Source: Phytophthora sp. 'mugwort' (taxonomy: Eukaryota > Oomycota > Peronosporomycetes > Peronosporales > Peronosporaceae). Taken from it: DNA of 64,000 nucleotides. The stretch lies in assembly GCA_033558025.1 (NCBI GenBank), contig JAUCEF010000017.1, forward strand, positions 744,001 through 808,000, written 5' to 3'. The translations under genes and the position numbers were made by a program. Under the pieces are notes generated by a model. The model did no database searches. It was not told the origin of the DNA and saw only the letters and a list, made by a program, of their open reading frames with translations. Positions 10,051 to 20,715 of this stretch are shown here, in pieces (the stretch's first letter is position 1; the number at the start of each line of letters is the position of its first letter).

Positions 10051-13000
10051 ATGCAGCGCAAGGCCGCAGCCTTTGCTCAGGCTACCCCCGTTCACTCCGC
10101 GCTGGACATGAGCAGCAGCGAGGCCACAGACTTCGAGCGCGTGCCGCCTGACAGCAGCGGCGGCTTCGTCAAGATCGGCGGCCCCCTGCCGGACTCGTCG
10201 GACCCGCGCACCATCAAGGGCGCGGCCAGCGCGCCAGGCAACGGCCACCGCCTCTTCTACTTACGCGTGATTGACTCCCGCAAATGGCATTACTCGGAGA
10301 CGTTCGCACTGTTCCTGGACTTCTTCGTGCAGGTGCTGACCATTTCGTTCACTCAGAAGGCCACGTTCCACGACGAAGTGGCAGCCAAGGCTTCGCGCTT
10401 CTTCTCCTCGGGGCTCATGCTTTGCTACTTTATCGATATGGTCATCCGCGTGTTGGGTCTGCGTCTAGCGCTCTTCCGTTCGCACTCGAACATTGCTGAC
10501 CTGCTCTGTCTACTGGCCATGGTCGTGCTGGTCGGCTCGAGATACGTCATGGGCGACAAGGAATACTGGTTCTGTCTGGGTTACTTGACCGTCGTGGCCT
10601 GCCGTCTCATCCTCAAACCCAGGGCCAGAACCTTCTCCAAGAAGCTGCACAAGTTCCGCACTAACGGCGACCACATCCGCATCAGCATCGAGTCGCTGCG
10701 AGCTTCACTAGCTCGCATCCCGGGCATCTCGGCCATGTCCATCGAGATGATGGAGACAGACCTGGTCATCATTTGTGGCCGCGACGAAGGCGACATGACG
10801 CGCGACGAGCTCATGAATTTCCTGGAGCGTGCGCTACACTACCGTCCGCCAACACTCTCAGCCACGGAGTTTCTGTCGCACTTGCGTGATATCGACGCCT
10901 CGTCCTCCACGCTGGCCTATGGCATTATGGACGTCGTCCGTAGTACACTGTGGCACTGGTCCACACAGATGGCAGACCTCATCTTCTGCTTCTTTGTGGT
11001 GTGCATCAATGCCTCAGTGAGTCCGGCGCTGGCCATTTTCCTAGCCAAACTGTCCGATGCATTCGACACATTGGACTCGGGCGACCCCAACGAGACCACC
11101 CTCAAGTTCGGTGTTGTGGGTGTATTGGCATTGTGTGTGCCGTTCGTACTCGGTGACTACGCCGTCGGCTACTTCCAGTCCAAGATGATTTCAAAGGCTA
11201 CCGAGTCGATGCAGTCAGCGCTGCTCAACATAATTCTACGTCAGGACACACAGTTCTTTGCCGAGCGTTCAGAAGGTGACTTGAACAACCTGTTTTCGAG
11301 TGATGTTGCGCGTGTGAACGCACTGTGGCAGGCCGTATTCTGGAACCTACTGAACCCGCTGCTGGCTGTGATTTTCGGCTTTGGTTACGCATTGTACATG
11401 GATGTCAGTATCGGTATCATGTCGTTTGCTTTTACTGCAGTTCTCCTGTCGAGTGGTCCGCAAGGTTTTGCAGCTCAGCGATCAAAGGAGTTTGGGTCCA
11501 GGAACGCGTACGTCGCTGCCGAGTTCCAGAACGCTGTGGGTTGCGAGAAAGTTGTTCGAGCTTACGCTATCCAGGATCCGCTTATTACACGTTTTAAGAA
11601 GACTTGTTCTTCACTGCGTAAGAGTCAGTTCTCGAAGGATTTCTGGTCAAGTATTGTGCAGATTTACATCGAATCTGCGATGTACATTTTCGTGGCCATC
11701 ATGACGGCATCGTTGGCGATGAAAGTGTGGCACAAGGATTTGTCATCAGGTGAATTTTTCGGATTTATTACATTGCTGAGTCGTGTGTCAAACCCTGTGA
11801 CGGTGCTGGGTGGTTTCATGCGCGTGGCTATCGGCAATGCTAGCAGTCTCCAGCGTGTGGATGACATTATTGTCGGGCTTGGATCGAGTAGTGGCGACGA
11901 AGATGGCGACAAGGACATGCCGCCGCTCCCCAAGATGGAACAGGACCTCCGTATTGAGAAGCTCGTGTTCAAGTACGACAAGGCGTCGGAAAATTACATT
12001 CTGAACGAGTTGACGGCGACGATTCCTCGTGGCTCGTACACTTGCGTTGTGGGGCCGTCTGGTTGTGGTAAAAGTACGCTGTTAGCGTGCTTAATGCAGT
12101 TCCAGGATGCCGATGGCGGGTGCATCCGTCTCGATGGTCACGACATTTTCAACTTCTCCAAAAAGTCATTTATGGACCAGACTGCCGTCGTGTTCCAGGA
12201 TGGCGGTATCCTCAACGGTACAATCTTTGACAACATCCGTTACGGCAACACTAGCGCGTCAAACGCTGACTGTGAGGAGGCTGCACGTCTTGCCGAGTGC
12301 CACTTTATTAAGGACCTCAAGGACGGCTTTGGTACTGTGGTGGGTCAGCATGCCACATGCAACTTGAGTGGTGGTCAGGCGCAACGTATTTGTTTAGCGC
12401 GTGCACTTTGCCGTCGCCCGAGTCTGTTGCTGCTTGATGAAGCTACTAGTGCGTTGGATCCGGAGACGGAAGCGTCGATTGTGGCGACGTTGGAGCGTCT
12501 CTCGAGCAAGATGAACATGACGATCATCTCGGTGACACACCGTTTGTCCACGTCCATTAATGCCGACCAGATTTTGGTGCTTAATGCAGGACGTGTCGCA
12601 GAAGAAGGTCGTTATGAGGCTCTTGTGCAGAAAGGTGGTCTCTTCTTTGAGATGGTTCACATGGTGGACAAACCGGAAGAGGAGGAAGATGTTGTCTCTA
12701 TAGAGAAACCAGACATGGTTTCCATGATCAAGAGCCGACGCCGTGGCACGGCGCCACGCAGAAACACTGACACGATCGGAGCCACTGGAGAGGAGCCGAA
12801 GCAGATGCACGACAGCGCGTTGGCATTGCAGCAGTTCACCAAGACTCTAAGCTCGCGAGTGGTGCATGACGTTGGTGACGGTAATCGTCCTGCAGGTACA
12901 ACTTCATGGTATCGCTATGGCAACCGAAACTCTCATCGTAGTCGCAAAACTAGCGACGACGGATTCACATCTCGCCGCTCAGGAAATAACAGCGTTGAGG

Positions 13001-13092
13001 GCGGTCAGTGGTATCCTAACCACCATGACAACCGTGGTGCGGCGACGTCAGCTGCCAGCGAGGAAGAGCGCAACAAATATTTCGTGCTGTAG
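10051..13092 (+). CDS. ABC transporter (B-type half transporter) with extra N-terminal membrane domain
   Basis: One uninterrupted exon. The frame is open from 9955 but the first ATG is 10051; an ATG at 10108 (MSSSEATDFERV) is an equally plausible start, giving 1013 or 994 aa. A soluble acidic leader is followed by about four hydrophobic segments (roughly 90-190) with the arrangement of a voltage-sensor-like module, including YFIDMVIRVLGLRLALF and the basic stretch CRLILKPRARTFSKKL. A linker domain and six exporter transmembrane helices follow. The nucleotide-binding domain has Walker A GPSGCGKST, signature LSGGQAQR, Walker B LLLLDEATSALD and the switch His in VTHRLS. The C-terminal 150 residues are Ser/Arg-rich and disordered. 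One NBD implies dimerisation. Substrate unknown. Confidence 0.92.
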   Translation: MQRKAAAFAQATPVHSALDMSSSEATDFERVPPDSSGGFVKIGGPLPDSSDPRTIKGAASAPGNGHRLFYLRVIDSRKWHYSETFALFLDFFVQVLTISFTQKATFHDEVAAKASRFFSSGLMLCYFIDMVIRVLGLRLALFRSHSNIADLLCLLAMVVLVGSRYVMGDKEYWFCLGYLTVVACRLILKPRARTFSKKLHKFRTNGDHIRISIESLRASLARIPGISAMSIEMMETDLVIICGRDEGDMTRDELMNFLERALHYRPPTLSATEFLSHLRDIDASSSTLAYGIMDVVRSTLWHWSTQMADLIFCFFVVCINASVSPALAIFLAKLSDAFDTLDSGDPNETTLKFGVVGVLALCVPFVLGDYAVGYFQSKMISKATESMQSALLNIILRQDTQFFAERSEGDLNNLFSSDVARVNALWQAVFWNLLNPLLAVIFGFGYALYMDVSIGIMSFAFTAVLLSSGPQGFAAQRSKEFGSRNAYVAAEFQNAVGCEKVVRAYAIQDPLITRFKKTCSSLRKSQFSKDFWSSIVQIYIESAMYIFVAIMTASLAMKVWHKDLSSGEFFGFITLLSRVSNPVTVLGGFMRVAIGNASSLQRVDDIIVGLGSSSGDEDGDKDMPPLPKMEQDLRIEKLVFKYDKASENYILNELTATIPRGSYTCVVGPSGCGKSTLLACLMQFQDADGGCIRLDGHDIFNFSKKSFMDQTAVVFQDGGILNGTIFDNIRYGNTSASNADCEEAARLAECHFIKDLKDGFGTVVGQHATCNLSGGQAQRICLARALCRRPSLLLLDEATSALDPETEASIVATLERLSSKMNMTIISVTHRLSTSINADQILVLNAGRVAEEGRYEALVQKGGLFFEMVHMVDKPEEEEDVVSIEKPDMVSMIKSRRRGTAPRRNTDTIGATGEEPKQMHDSALALQQFTKTLSSRVVHDVGDGNRPAGTTSWYRYGNRNSHRSRKTSDDGFTSRRSGNNSVEGGQWYPNHHDNRGAATSAASEEERNKYFVL

Positions 13093-13452
13093 ACTGCCCG
13101 AAATATTCTCGTGTGTATTTCGAAGCAGCTGCAGTGACGCCGTCGTGATTCGGTGTCGATGTCCGTCCGTATACAAATGCTACCGGTAGCTGCTATGATA
13201 GCTACAAGAGCCACTGTCCCAGAGTTATTCGTACGATAGTTTTTCATCTGACTAGCGAAGATTACTCCATCTTAAAAGAGTGGCGCCGGCTTGGCAAGTC
13301 ACGGGCGGAAAATGCATTTAATTTCATTCGGAATTTCTAATTAACACTGATTAAATGGGAAAAGAGCTGAAGAAAACCAACGTATGGAGTGACATAACAA
13401 CCAGTTATTACATTTAGCGCCAGCACTTACGAGCGGCAACAGCCACCACATG
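13093..13452. other. convergent intergenic gap
   Basis: 360 bp between the 3' ends of the ABC transporter (+) and the WW-PDZ-PH gene (-). It should contain both 3' UTRs. No other feature was seen. Confidence 0.6.
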
Positions 13453-15843
13453 TTAAAAACCCAGGGTAGCACGCCCATAAAACTGCTCGTCCTCTTCGGG
13501 CAAAGAGTCCTCCAACCCGTCGAGATTGAACTCCTTCGCTTGCTTTGTGTCATTGTGGGCAAGCGCTCGTTTGTCTGGATCGCCACGGATCGACCGAGGA
13601 GGGGGCAGCGGCGGCGCAGCAGCGTTGAGTAAATAAGCGTTTGCAGCACGTAGAGTTTTCACCCAGTTGTTCAGCTCCTGTGGGCTCTTCGTGAAGAAAT
13701 GCGACTGCTGTTCGTCCGTACTCAGTACAAATTCCTTACCGTGTCTTAGATCCTCACAGACAACCTCGAAGCTCTTCTCAGCTAGGTTGATCTCACCTCG
13801 TACGACCGAGTCACCACGACGCTTGTAATATTTGAGGAAACCATCAGCCGTTATCACGCACCATCTCTCTCGTGCGCCACGCATTGTCTTCATGCCGCTG
13901 ATGAGGCCACGATCAGCCCACTCCGTTGGACCCTTATCCAGAAAACCACTCAGCATCGGCATTTTCCCTCGGCTACTCCCGGCTGTGTCAGCATTTGTGT
14001 CTGCAATAGATGGACTCAGGTTGTCCTTGCTGATCGATCCCGAGCGTTTCGTCTTCTTCGACGACGACGGATGCTGACGGTTAGTCTCAGTTGGTGACTC
14101 CGTTGAAGTCTTCGGCTTGCGTGAAGAGTCAGTCCGTGCAGGTGGAGCCCCCGACTTGCCTTGAGTTTTAAGCCTGTGGAGTTCATCCTGCGCATCCTTA
14201 AGCTCCTCCTTGATCTTTTGACGCCGCCGCTGACACTCTTTTGCCAGCTTATGATCTCCTGACTGAGCCGCTTTCGACAGGGTGTCCACCACGGACCGCT
14301 GCTTCTTACGCAACTCTAAGATCTTCGCCTCGAGGTCCGCAAACTCTGTTTTGGGTCTGCTAGTACCATTGCTGTTACTACTGGTCTTCTCGTGATGACC
14401 ACTCGAGCTGAGGCCATTCTTGTCCTTGTCATCGGTCTGTGATTGGTGAGAGGAGGAGGACGAAGATGTCGAAGAGCTAAGTCCTGTCTCCTCATTGCCG
14501 AGACTTGCATAATGCTTGATAAGCTGTTCCATCTCTTTCTGCACCTTATTGGCCTTGCGTTGCTCTTTGTTCAGCTCGTCCTCAAGGCCACGTCGCTTCT
14601 TCTTTAGCGTCATCAGCTGCTCCTTGGGCGGCGCTGTAGGCTCAATACCAAAGATATCCTCCTCAGGTACACGATCCTCTTCTTCGTCTTTGTCTTTCTG
14701 CTCCACCTTTGCAAGCTGCTTCTCTAATTCATTAAGTTGTGCCTGTAGTGCATCCCTCTCTTTCCGGAGTCGCTTGTTGCCAGAGCTCATTTTGGAGATA
14801 TCATCGTTCAGCTCAGTGTTTCGCTTGGCCAGTTCGTTGGCCCGCACAAGTTCAGGGTTTTCCATAGCATAAGTTGCCTGCAGCTTGAGGTTCTTCATCA
14901 TGACTTCGTACTTGTCCTTGTCATTCTTCAAATTCTCATTCTCTTTCCGCAGCTCCATTCGCTTTGCATTCAGGACATCAAACTCACTCGATACTGTGCT
15001 CCACTTGTGCTGCATCTGGGTCAACGACCGCAGCAGCTTCTTGTTCTCAATCGTCCACATCTCTGTATGCAATTCTCCTGTCACAAGTACACGTGTATAC
15101 TCTTGCTTCTGCTGCATATATGCAGTCGAATGTTCATACCCTGAAGCTGCTAAATCACTGCCAGCACCAGTTTTAGCGTTGGCCCCGTCTGATTTACGAC
15201 CGCCATTCTCCTCCGCCGTCCCCTTGTGGATATCAGCAAATTTGATGCGCACAGGTCGAGACGCGCTCTTTAATTTGGCCACAACCTCCTTATAGGTTAA
15301 TCCAGCCAGTGACGTGTCTTCGATGCTGATAACGCGCATGCCGATCGTCAGTCGCTTGTGTGGCTTGACACTCCAGTTATGCAGTTCTGCCGGACCTGCC
15401 TTGCCGTTGATTTTGGGCAGGTCGTCCACCTCGGCCTGAAATTGAGGGTACAAGATGGTCTCCATCTGATGGACCTCTCGGAGGCTCACGCCGAGGCGTC
15501 CCTCTTGGAAACAGATCTCCACCTCACTCACCCAATTGAACGTCTTCTTAATCTTGGTACTTGATGTCTTCGTGAGGGGCGGCACCCACTGCGTCTTGCC
15601 AGCAGGAGAGATGAAGTAGTAGCGACCCTTCTGCGACTTGCTCTCCTTACGCGTCCAACCAGGTGGCAGTTTGTCTTCGCCCTCGGGAGTGGCGCTACCT
15701 GTGCTGCGTCTGCTGCCGCGACTGCCACGACTCCCCCGACTGCTATTAAGTGCATTGGTCGGATTACTACCTGCTGCTTTAGTAGTCTTGGTAGTACTTG
15801 TCGGTGCTGTAGTACTACTACCACCTTTGTCGTTGTTAGACAT
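13453..15843 (-). CDS. WW - PDZ-like - coiled coil - PH domain protein
   Basis: Single exon, 796 aa. A low-complexity Ser/Thr leader precedes a WW domain at about 55-90 (LPPGWTRKESKSQKGRYYFI, second Trp in KTQWVPP). A PDZ-like segment follows, with GRLGVSL, then GMRVISIEDTSLAGLTYKEV and PVRIKFAD. Long coiled coils cover roughly residues 260-580 (MELRKENENLKNDKDKYEVM and others). A PH domain near 660-760 starts at LSGFLDKG, contains ERWCVITADGFLKYYKR and ends with the C-terminal helix around LNNWVKTLRAANAY. PH domains bind phosphoinositides and WW domains bind proline motifs, so this is probably a membrane-associated scaffold. The combination seems characteristic of oomycetes. There is no catalytic domain. 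Confidence 0.92.
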   Translation of the reverse strand: MSNNDKGGSSTTAPTSTTKTTKAAGSNPTNALNSSRGSRGSRGSRRSTGSATPEGEDKLPPGWTRKESKSQKGRYYFISPAGKTQWVPPLTKTSSTKIKKTFNWVSEVEICFQEGRLGVSLREVHQMETILYPQFQAEVDDLPKINGKAGPAELHNWSVKPHKRLTIGMRVISIEDTSLAGLTYKEVVAKLKSASRPVRIKFADIHKGTAEENGGRKSDGANAKTGAGSDLAASGYEHSTAYMQQKQEYTRVLVTGELHTEMWTIENKKLLRSLTQMQHKWSTVSSEFDVLNAKRMELRKENENLKNDKDKYEVMMKNLKLQATYAMENPELVRANELAKRNTELNDDISKMSSGNKRLRKERDALQAQLNELEKQLAKVEQKDKDEEEDRVPEEDIFGIEPTAPPKEQLMTLKKKRRGLEDELNKEQRKANKVQKEMEQLIKHYASLGNEETGLSSSTSSSSSSHQSQTDDKDKNGLSSSGHHEKTSSNSNGTSRPKTEFADLEAKILELRKKQRSVVDTLSKAAQSGDHKLAKECQRRRQKIKEELKDAQDELHRLKTQGKSGAPPARTDSSRKPKTSTESPTETNRQHPSSSKKTKRSGSISKDNLSPSIADTNADTAGSSRGKMPMLSGFLDKGPTEWADRGLISGMKTMRGARERWCVITADGFLKYYKRRGDSVVRGEINLAEKSFEVVCEDLRHGKEFVLSTDEQQSHFFTKSPQELNNWVKTLRAANAYLLNAAAPPLPPPRSIRGDPDKRALAHNDTKQAKEFNLDGLEDSLPEEDEQFYGRATLGF

Positions 15844-16241
15844 GGTGCTGTTATGTCTAGGAAAAATGACCGGGCAACAAGAAACGACGGGTTAGCACCA
15901 CCACCAGACGACTCTCCCCCCCGCTAGTCTTAACAAATCAGGTGCGGTATACAAACCTCCACAATGTCGTCTTCTTCATGGCTGCAGGAAACCAGGCGCT
16001 GTCCCCCCAGCGCTAGCACAGACTGCCTCTCCCTCTGTCGTCGTCCGCTGAGCTTCCTCTCTGCTCTCTCGCGTCTCGCAGGAGATCGCGCCGTCGCTCT
16101 TCAGCTCCGTTCCTTTCTCTCGCGCCTGGTAAATGACAGCCCCCTGGGGATAGTTAAGGCTTGAGCTTTACAGATAAGTACGAATTGTATTAACCAATCA
16201 ACACTCCGAATTAGATCTGATAAATCTGAGGCGAAGCCATT
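15844..16241. other. intergenic; promoter of the WW-PDZ-PH gene
   Basis: About 400 bp with CT-rich stretches and no supported ORF. It lies between the start of the WW-PDZ-PH gene and the stop codon of the Gag-like ORF, both on the minus strand. Confidence 0.5.
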
Positions 16242-18182
16242 TCAGCAGTCGCGCATCGTACTAGTACAAGATTGAGGATGCCGCTCGAAGGACGGCGAGC
16301 GAGCGCGTTTCCGCGGTGAAAAGCCCTCAGCGACGTCCGTGGATCTGTAGACGCTGCGGGAACGATTGAGACGTGGATCACGCGACGAGATCCGGCCTTC
16401 CACCATTTGGAACACACTATGCGAGCGCTTGCGGTAGGTGCTGGCTGCGGTTGAGTTCGAGGACTCTTGTTGCTGATTGCGAAACGCATAGGATGGTGGC
16501 TGCCCGGGTGGCGGTGGCGGCACAAAGTCCTGTTGCTGCGGGTGGTAGTTGCGTCCGACGCTTTCGGGGACTTCGTAGTCGCAGTGGCTTCGCGGCGCCG
16601 TTGTCGTTGCCGTCGAAGTCCGGTACGTCGCACGCTCCCGGTTCACCTCGTCAATATACGCTTCGAGGCAGTGCACCATGTACTGATTCCTGTCGATCGT
16701 CACGGCGCACGAGAACTTCTTGTGGAAATCGTGAGTCGTGCCGTTCTCAATGTCAGCTTTCAAGTACCAGCAGCGCTTCATGTGGTGCCCCACTTTCAGG
16801 CAGTAAAAGCATGATACGGGACCGGTACTGTCGAAGCGATCGTAATTGTCATACTTCTTCTCATATCTTCGCGACTTGCGCGGGGACTTGTCGTAGCGGT
16901 TGTAGGACGCGTACTTGTCATATCCCCTCTTGGAGTCGTACTTGTCGGATAAGTAATAGTTGCTCTTCTCGTGTCTCTCATCAGATTTCAGACTCTTCGA
17001 TGATCGAGTAGTGTCAGCTGTATCTGATCGCTCAGTCGGAGACGTCTTGATGCTGGTGCGTGACGGAGTGCTAGTCGGAGTCTTGTGTTTTGCTAAACAA
17101 GTCGAGATTTTCCCACTTGTCAAGTCGATAGTATTGTCTGCTCCACTAGTTACGTCAATACGTGGCAGAGCTACTTTGCTGGGACTCACTGCCTTACCGG
17201 TCGTCTTCGGCGCCTCCGCAGCGCGCTGTTCTGTTGGCTTCTCAGCTTGTTTTTCGACGAGATTCTTCACTGGTTTGGTCGTTTGCTGCTCCGACAGCTT
17301 GGTAGCTGACTTATCTACTGACTTCACTTGGGCTACAGGTTTTACTGCACCAGGTTTGTCTGATAATTTGTCTGGCAATTGGGCAGGTTGCAAGTCGATC
17401 GCGTTGTTGGCGGAGCTGCTTGTTGATTTCCACAAGGTTAAATTTGGATCAGTTGCTGCCTCTGCCTGAGCTTGCATTCGTTCACGTGCAATAATCACTT
17501 TCTCCACTAGCTCTCCGTACGGCACAAAGGGTCTAATACCTCTCCACGAAGCCACTATCGGTCTCCACACACTAGGAAGAGTTTGGGTCAGTGAAACAGA
17601 GCGGAACGCGTCCGTCAGCTCGACCCCCGTCACTAGCGCGTATTGCTGCATTAGCATCTCCCACCGTGTAATAAACTCCCTCACAGGTTCTCCCTTCTTG
17701 TCACCAAGGCGGATGTGATGCAGCACCCGATGCATCTCGAACACGTCGTGAGCTCCCGGATTGCTGCTGTTGCCGTACAGTGCACAGAGCATCTTCCAGC
17801 TTTCGTATATATTCTTGTTCAGAATCGCAGTCTCCACGTCCGGGTGCAGGTAGCGTTGCAAGATGCTCTTGGCCTCAGCGCTCTCCCCTAGGACGTCCCA
17901 CCGACTGAGTCCCCCCTGCTGCGTGGCGGTATACACACTACTGCGAACACACGACACTTCCTCCTTGACACTCGCCCGCTCGTCCTCCATGTGGACCACG
18001 GGCGTGCGGGGTGGCACCTCCTCCCCGTTGTACGTGAACGCCTGGCTGCCGTCGTAGCCGCGCACCATGACGTAACCCAATAGGTGGTAGCGCATGAGCT
18101 CGTTCTCCACGCGCGCGCGCCACACGCGGAAGTCCGTCGTGCCGTCGAACACGCGGACGGTGCTGCCGGTGCTGGTCTCCAT
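16242..18182 (-). CDS. copia-type Gag-like protein with zinc knuckle, no pol
   Basis: An intact 646-codon frame starting METSTGSTVRVFDGTTDF; the frame stays open to 18308, but this Met begins the conserved domain. The N-terminus follows the Ty1/copia Gag pattern (F-DGT-x-F-x-W-x-x-R-V-x-x-x-L). A UBN2-like capsid segment lies at about 105-145 (AKSILQRYLHPDVETAILNK, then YESWKMLCALYG). A basic, Ser/Lys/Thr-rich linker precedes a CCHC zinc knuckle near 457-470 (CFYCLKVGHHMKRC), which binds nucleic acid in Gag proteins. The C-terminal third is proline- and serine-rich. Downstream there is no protease, integrase or RT; the next thing is a host gene promoter. Every other retroelement in the window is broken while this frame is clean, which fits a domesticated gag. 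A recent solo insertion cannot be excluded. Confidence 0.82.
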   Translation of the reverse strand: METSTGSTVRVFDGTTDFRVWRARVENELMRYHLLGYVMVRGYDGSQAFTYNGEEVPPRTPVVHMEDERASVKEEVSCVRSSVYTATQQGGLSRWDVLGESAEAKSILQRYLHPDVETAILNKNIYESWKMLCALYGNSSNPGAHDVFEMHRVLHHIRLGDKKGEPVREFITRWEMLMQQYALVTGVELTDAFRSVSLTQTLPSVWRPIVASWRGIRPFVPYGELVEKVIIARERMQAQAEAATDPNLTLWKSTSSSANNAIDLQPAQLPDKLSDKPGAVKPVAQVKSVDKSATKLSEQQTTKPVKNLVEKQAEKPTEQRAAEAPKTTGKAVSPSKVALPRIDVTSGADNTIDLTSGKISTCLAKHKTPTSTPSRTSIKTSPTERSDTADTTRSSKSLKSDERHEKSNYYLSDKYDSKRGYDKYASYNRYDKSPRKSRRYEKKYDNYDRFDSTGPVSCFYCLKVGHHMKRCWYLKADIENGTTHDFHKKFSCAVTIDRNQYMVHCLEAYIDEVNRERATYRTSTATTTAPRSHCDYEVPESVGRNYHPQQQDFVPPPPPGQPPSYAFRNQQQESSNSTAASTYRKRSHSVFQMVEGRISSRDPRLNRSRSVYRSTDVAEGFSPRKRARSPSFERHPQSCTSTMRDC

Positions 18183-19200
18183 CGTCAGCTCTTGCTGCTC
18201 GCTACTCGCCGACCTTCTTGCTTGAACAGTTCTTTGTGTAGGCGGGATCTTCCTGCACGCCGTCGTTACAGGATGTCCAAACTGGCGAAAGAGCTCGATT
18301 ATGTGCAACGAGACGAAAAAATTGGGTAAAATGTCGAAAAGCGTTTAGAAGGCGTGGTTCGTGAATGATGTGTCAAGTCTTTTCGACCAATAGACAACCA
18401 GAAGTGACTGCCGCCGTCAATTAGCATGCACCCTATGTCAAGATTTACAGAAAAGCGCACCCTATGTTAACTGATTGTCAAGGCATGGCTTCAGCGATGG
18501 GAAGAAATTGTTAGCGCAATTTGGACCATGAAACAATTCATGAGCCAATCAGTTTATTGTCCAATTGTCTGTTCCAATTTTTGCATCGCTCTGATTGGTT
18601 CAACACTTTACATGAATTTACCAGATCTTGACCCTCGAGTTTGATTTGCATTGGCTGTCAAGAAGATGAAGGCGTGCTTCACGGACAAGAAACAAGAGGA
18701 CGGCGTGTCCTCGCCGGCGAAACCATTGCACTTGTAGCTGACTCGTCGCCTATGTCGCTATCTACGCTGAAGCACAACGTCGCAGCACGCAAAGATGAGC
18801 GTGCGATTGCACGCCAGTGCCGTAGGCCTGCTTCGATACATGTATTACCGGCGGAATATGACCGGATATCGTGACTGGATTGCGGCGTTGCAACGGCGCC
18901 TGCTAGGAAGTGCCGGAGGAGTCTAGGTCGCTAATAGACAACTCTTGTACATCAATAGATACCAATAGAGCAGCTGTCCGGCTGGTGAGCGGACACTTAC
19001 TCAATACTAAGGGCAGCGCAGAGCTGCAACTGGCATGGCGACTGCGCTACTCAGCACTTGCGGACGCAGACGCCTACGGGCGTCTCCGATTGCTTCAGGA
19101 GTGGACCCGACCGGAGACTGACAGTATTTAACTCCCACTTCAGCAGCAAGGTGACAAAAAATCTGTATCGCAGAATGCGCGAGGATTCACGAACAACACA
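18183..19200. other. intergenic region before the LINE remnant
   Basis: No supported gene. The phrase GCACCCTATGT occurs twice near 18427-18473, separated by about 30 bp. Plus-frame ORFs at 18641-19131 may be the 5' part of the neighbouring LINE, but I see no diagnostic motif. Confidence 0.35.
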
Positions 19201-20715
19201 CGGACTCGATGGATGTCGGCCTGGCGCAGACAAGCAGTCCTCACCAGGCCACAAGTGAGGTGCATCCAGGAAACTCATGTTCACACGGCTGCAGAAGCAT
19301 CAGAACTTAATAACACATGGCCAGGATGTGGAGCAAAGGACATGAACCTTCGGCCCCCACTCTCTCCTTTTGGGGCACTGGCTCGCCGAAGTCTGGAGGG
19401 GTGGCCATCCTGTTGACACCGCAGACTGCAGCCAAAGCACAGCCGTGGCATCCCGAATGGTGGAGCACGAGAGTGATGGCGATCACAATCGATGACGTAG
19501 TGCTTGTGAACGTGTATGCTCCGAACCGGCGAGACGACCGAGAAACGGTTTTCACAAGGCTCCTCTCCTGGGACTACAGCGTAACGCTACAATGCTCATT
19601 GGCGACTTCAACAGTGTGCAGAGCCCCACACTCGACCGCCTAGGGCAACAAAGGTCGAGCCGACCGGAGAGCTCGACACTTACAGCCTCAACTGACTCTG
19701 TAGGCCTAGCCGACGCACGACTACTGCGTGACCACGCTGACGACGACGAGGCTGATGCAACTATAGATCACTTTACGTACTGGGAAGGGGACAGGGCCAG
19801 CCGCATTGACAGGATTTACGTTCCCAACGACTGGGTCGACCGAGTTCTGTGGGTCGCCGTCCGACCCCCCCATGCAGTCGGATCTCCAAGAGGTGGAACT
19901 CCATTTGAGAGACGGGCACGAGCCGCAGTCTTTGCAGAAGCAGCGAATTCTACAGGTAACGTACCGAATAAGAACCAATAATCCCGACCGGATCATGGCA
20001 GCTCTCGCCGCTGAATTGGATGGAATAGCGGTCAGCCAATCCGCCTCCGTACGTACATGGGACGCGGACGTAGCAACGAGTAAATGGTGCATTAAAAACG
20101 ATCCGCAAGCGAGAACGACAATGCCGAACGCGGTTCCGACGCCAACGATACCTTCGGACGCGCCGGCAACAACTCACCTACCGGCAGTGGATAGCCGCAA
20201 CCATGGAGGAGCTCAGGCAAGAACATCTAGTCCGGTTGGGACAGAACGTGGATCGCTCCACTGAAAGGCTACCCTGGTCATTTAAACGCGTCGCGGACTG
20301 GGAGCGCGACCAGCCGGTGACCATCATATCGCATCGACACGGGCCAGCCTTTACCAGGACCAGGACAACGGCGGACAAATTTGCGACCGAATGGTCACCT
20401 ATCCTCAGTGTACACCGGGAAGAACCTATAGACGCCCTCCCCGCGGCCATACAAGCTTTCGTTCGGATCCCCGACGCCAGACTTGTATCCGATGCCGAAA
20501 ACCGATCACTCCTGGCGAATTTTACGGAAGCGGAAGTCCTCGCCGCCATCACGGATCTCAGTCGGCACAAGGCCGCAGGCCCGGACGGGCTCAACAACGA
20601 TTTTTACAAGGATATGGCAGCATTGCTGGTGCCGGCGTTGGTGACAATTAGTAACGAAATCATTGCCGGGGCTGATATGCCACCCTCATTTTTAGATGCA
20701 CTGATCATACTTTAT
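19200..20715 (+). mobile_element. non-LTR retrotransposon (LINE) remnant: endonuclease and start of RT
   Basis: An APE-type endonuclease is readable across three plus frames: VLTRPQVRCIQETHVHTAAE (the catalytic-Glu QET box), GGVAILLTP, VVLVNVYAPNRRDDRE, MLIGDFNSVQSPTLDR (DFN box) and ASRIDRIYVPNDW (the SRIDRIY box). Further on, VLAAITDLSRHKAAGPDGLN and NDFYKDMAALLVPALVTISN are the conserved entry to a non-LTR reverse transcriptase. The RT breaks off after PPSFLDALIILYP at about 20,715, before the palm motifs, where sequence of a Harbinger transposase on the other strand begins. Frameshifts and the missing RT core make it inactive. The order endonuclease then RT fits L1/Tad-type clades. Confidence 0.82.
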
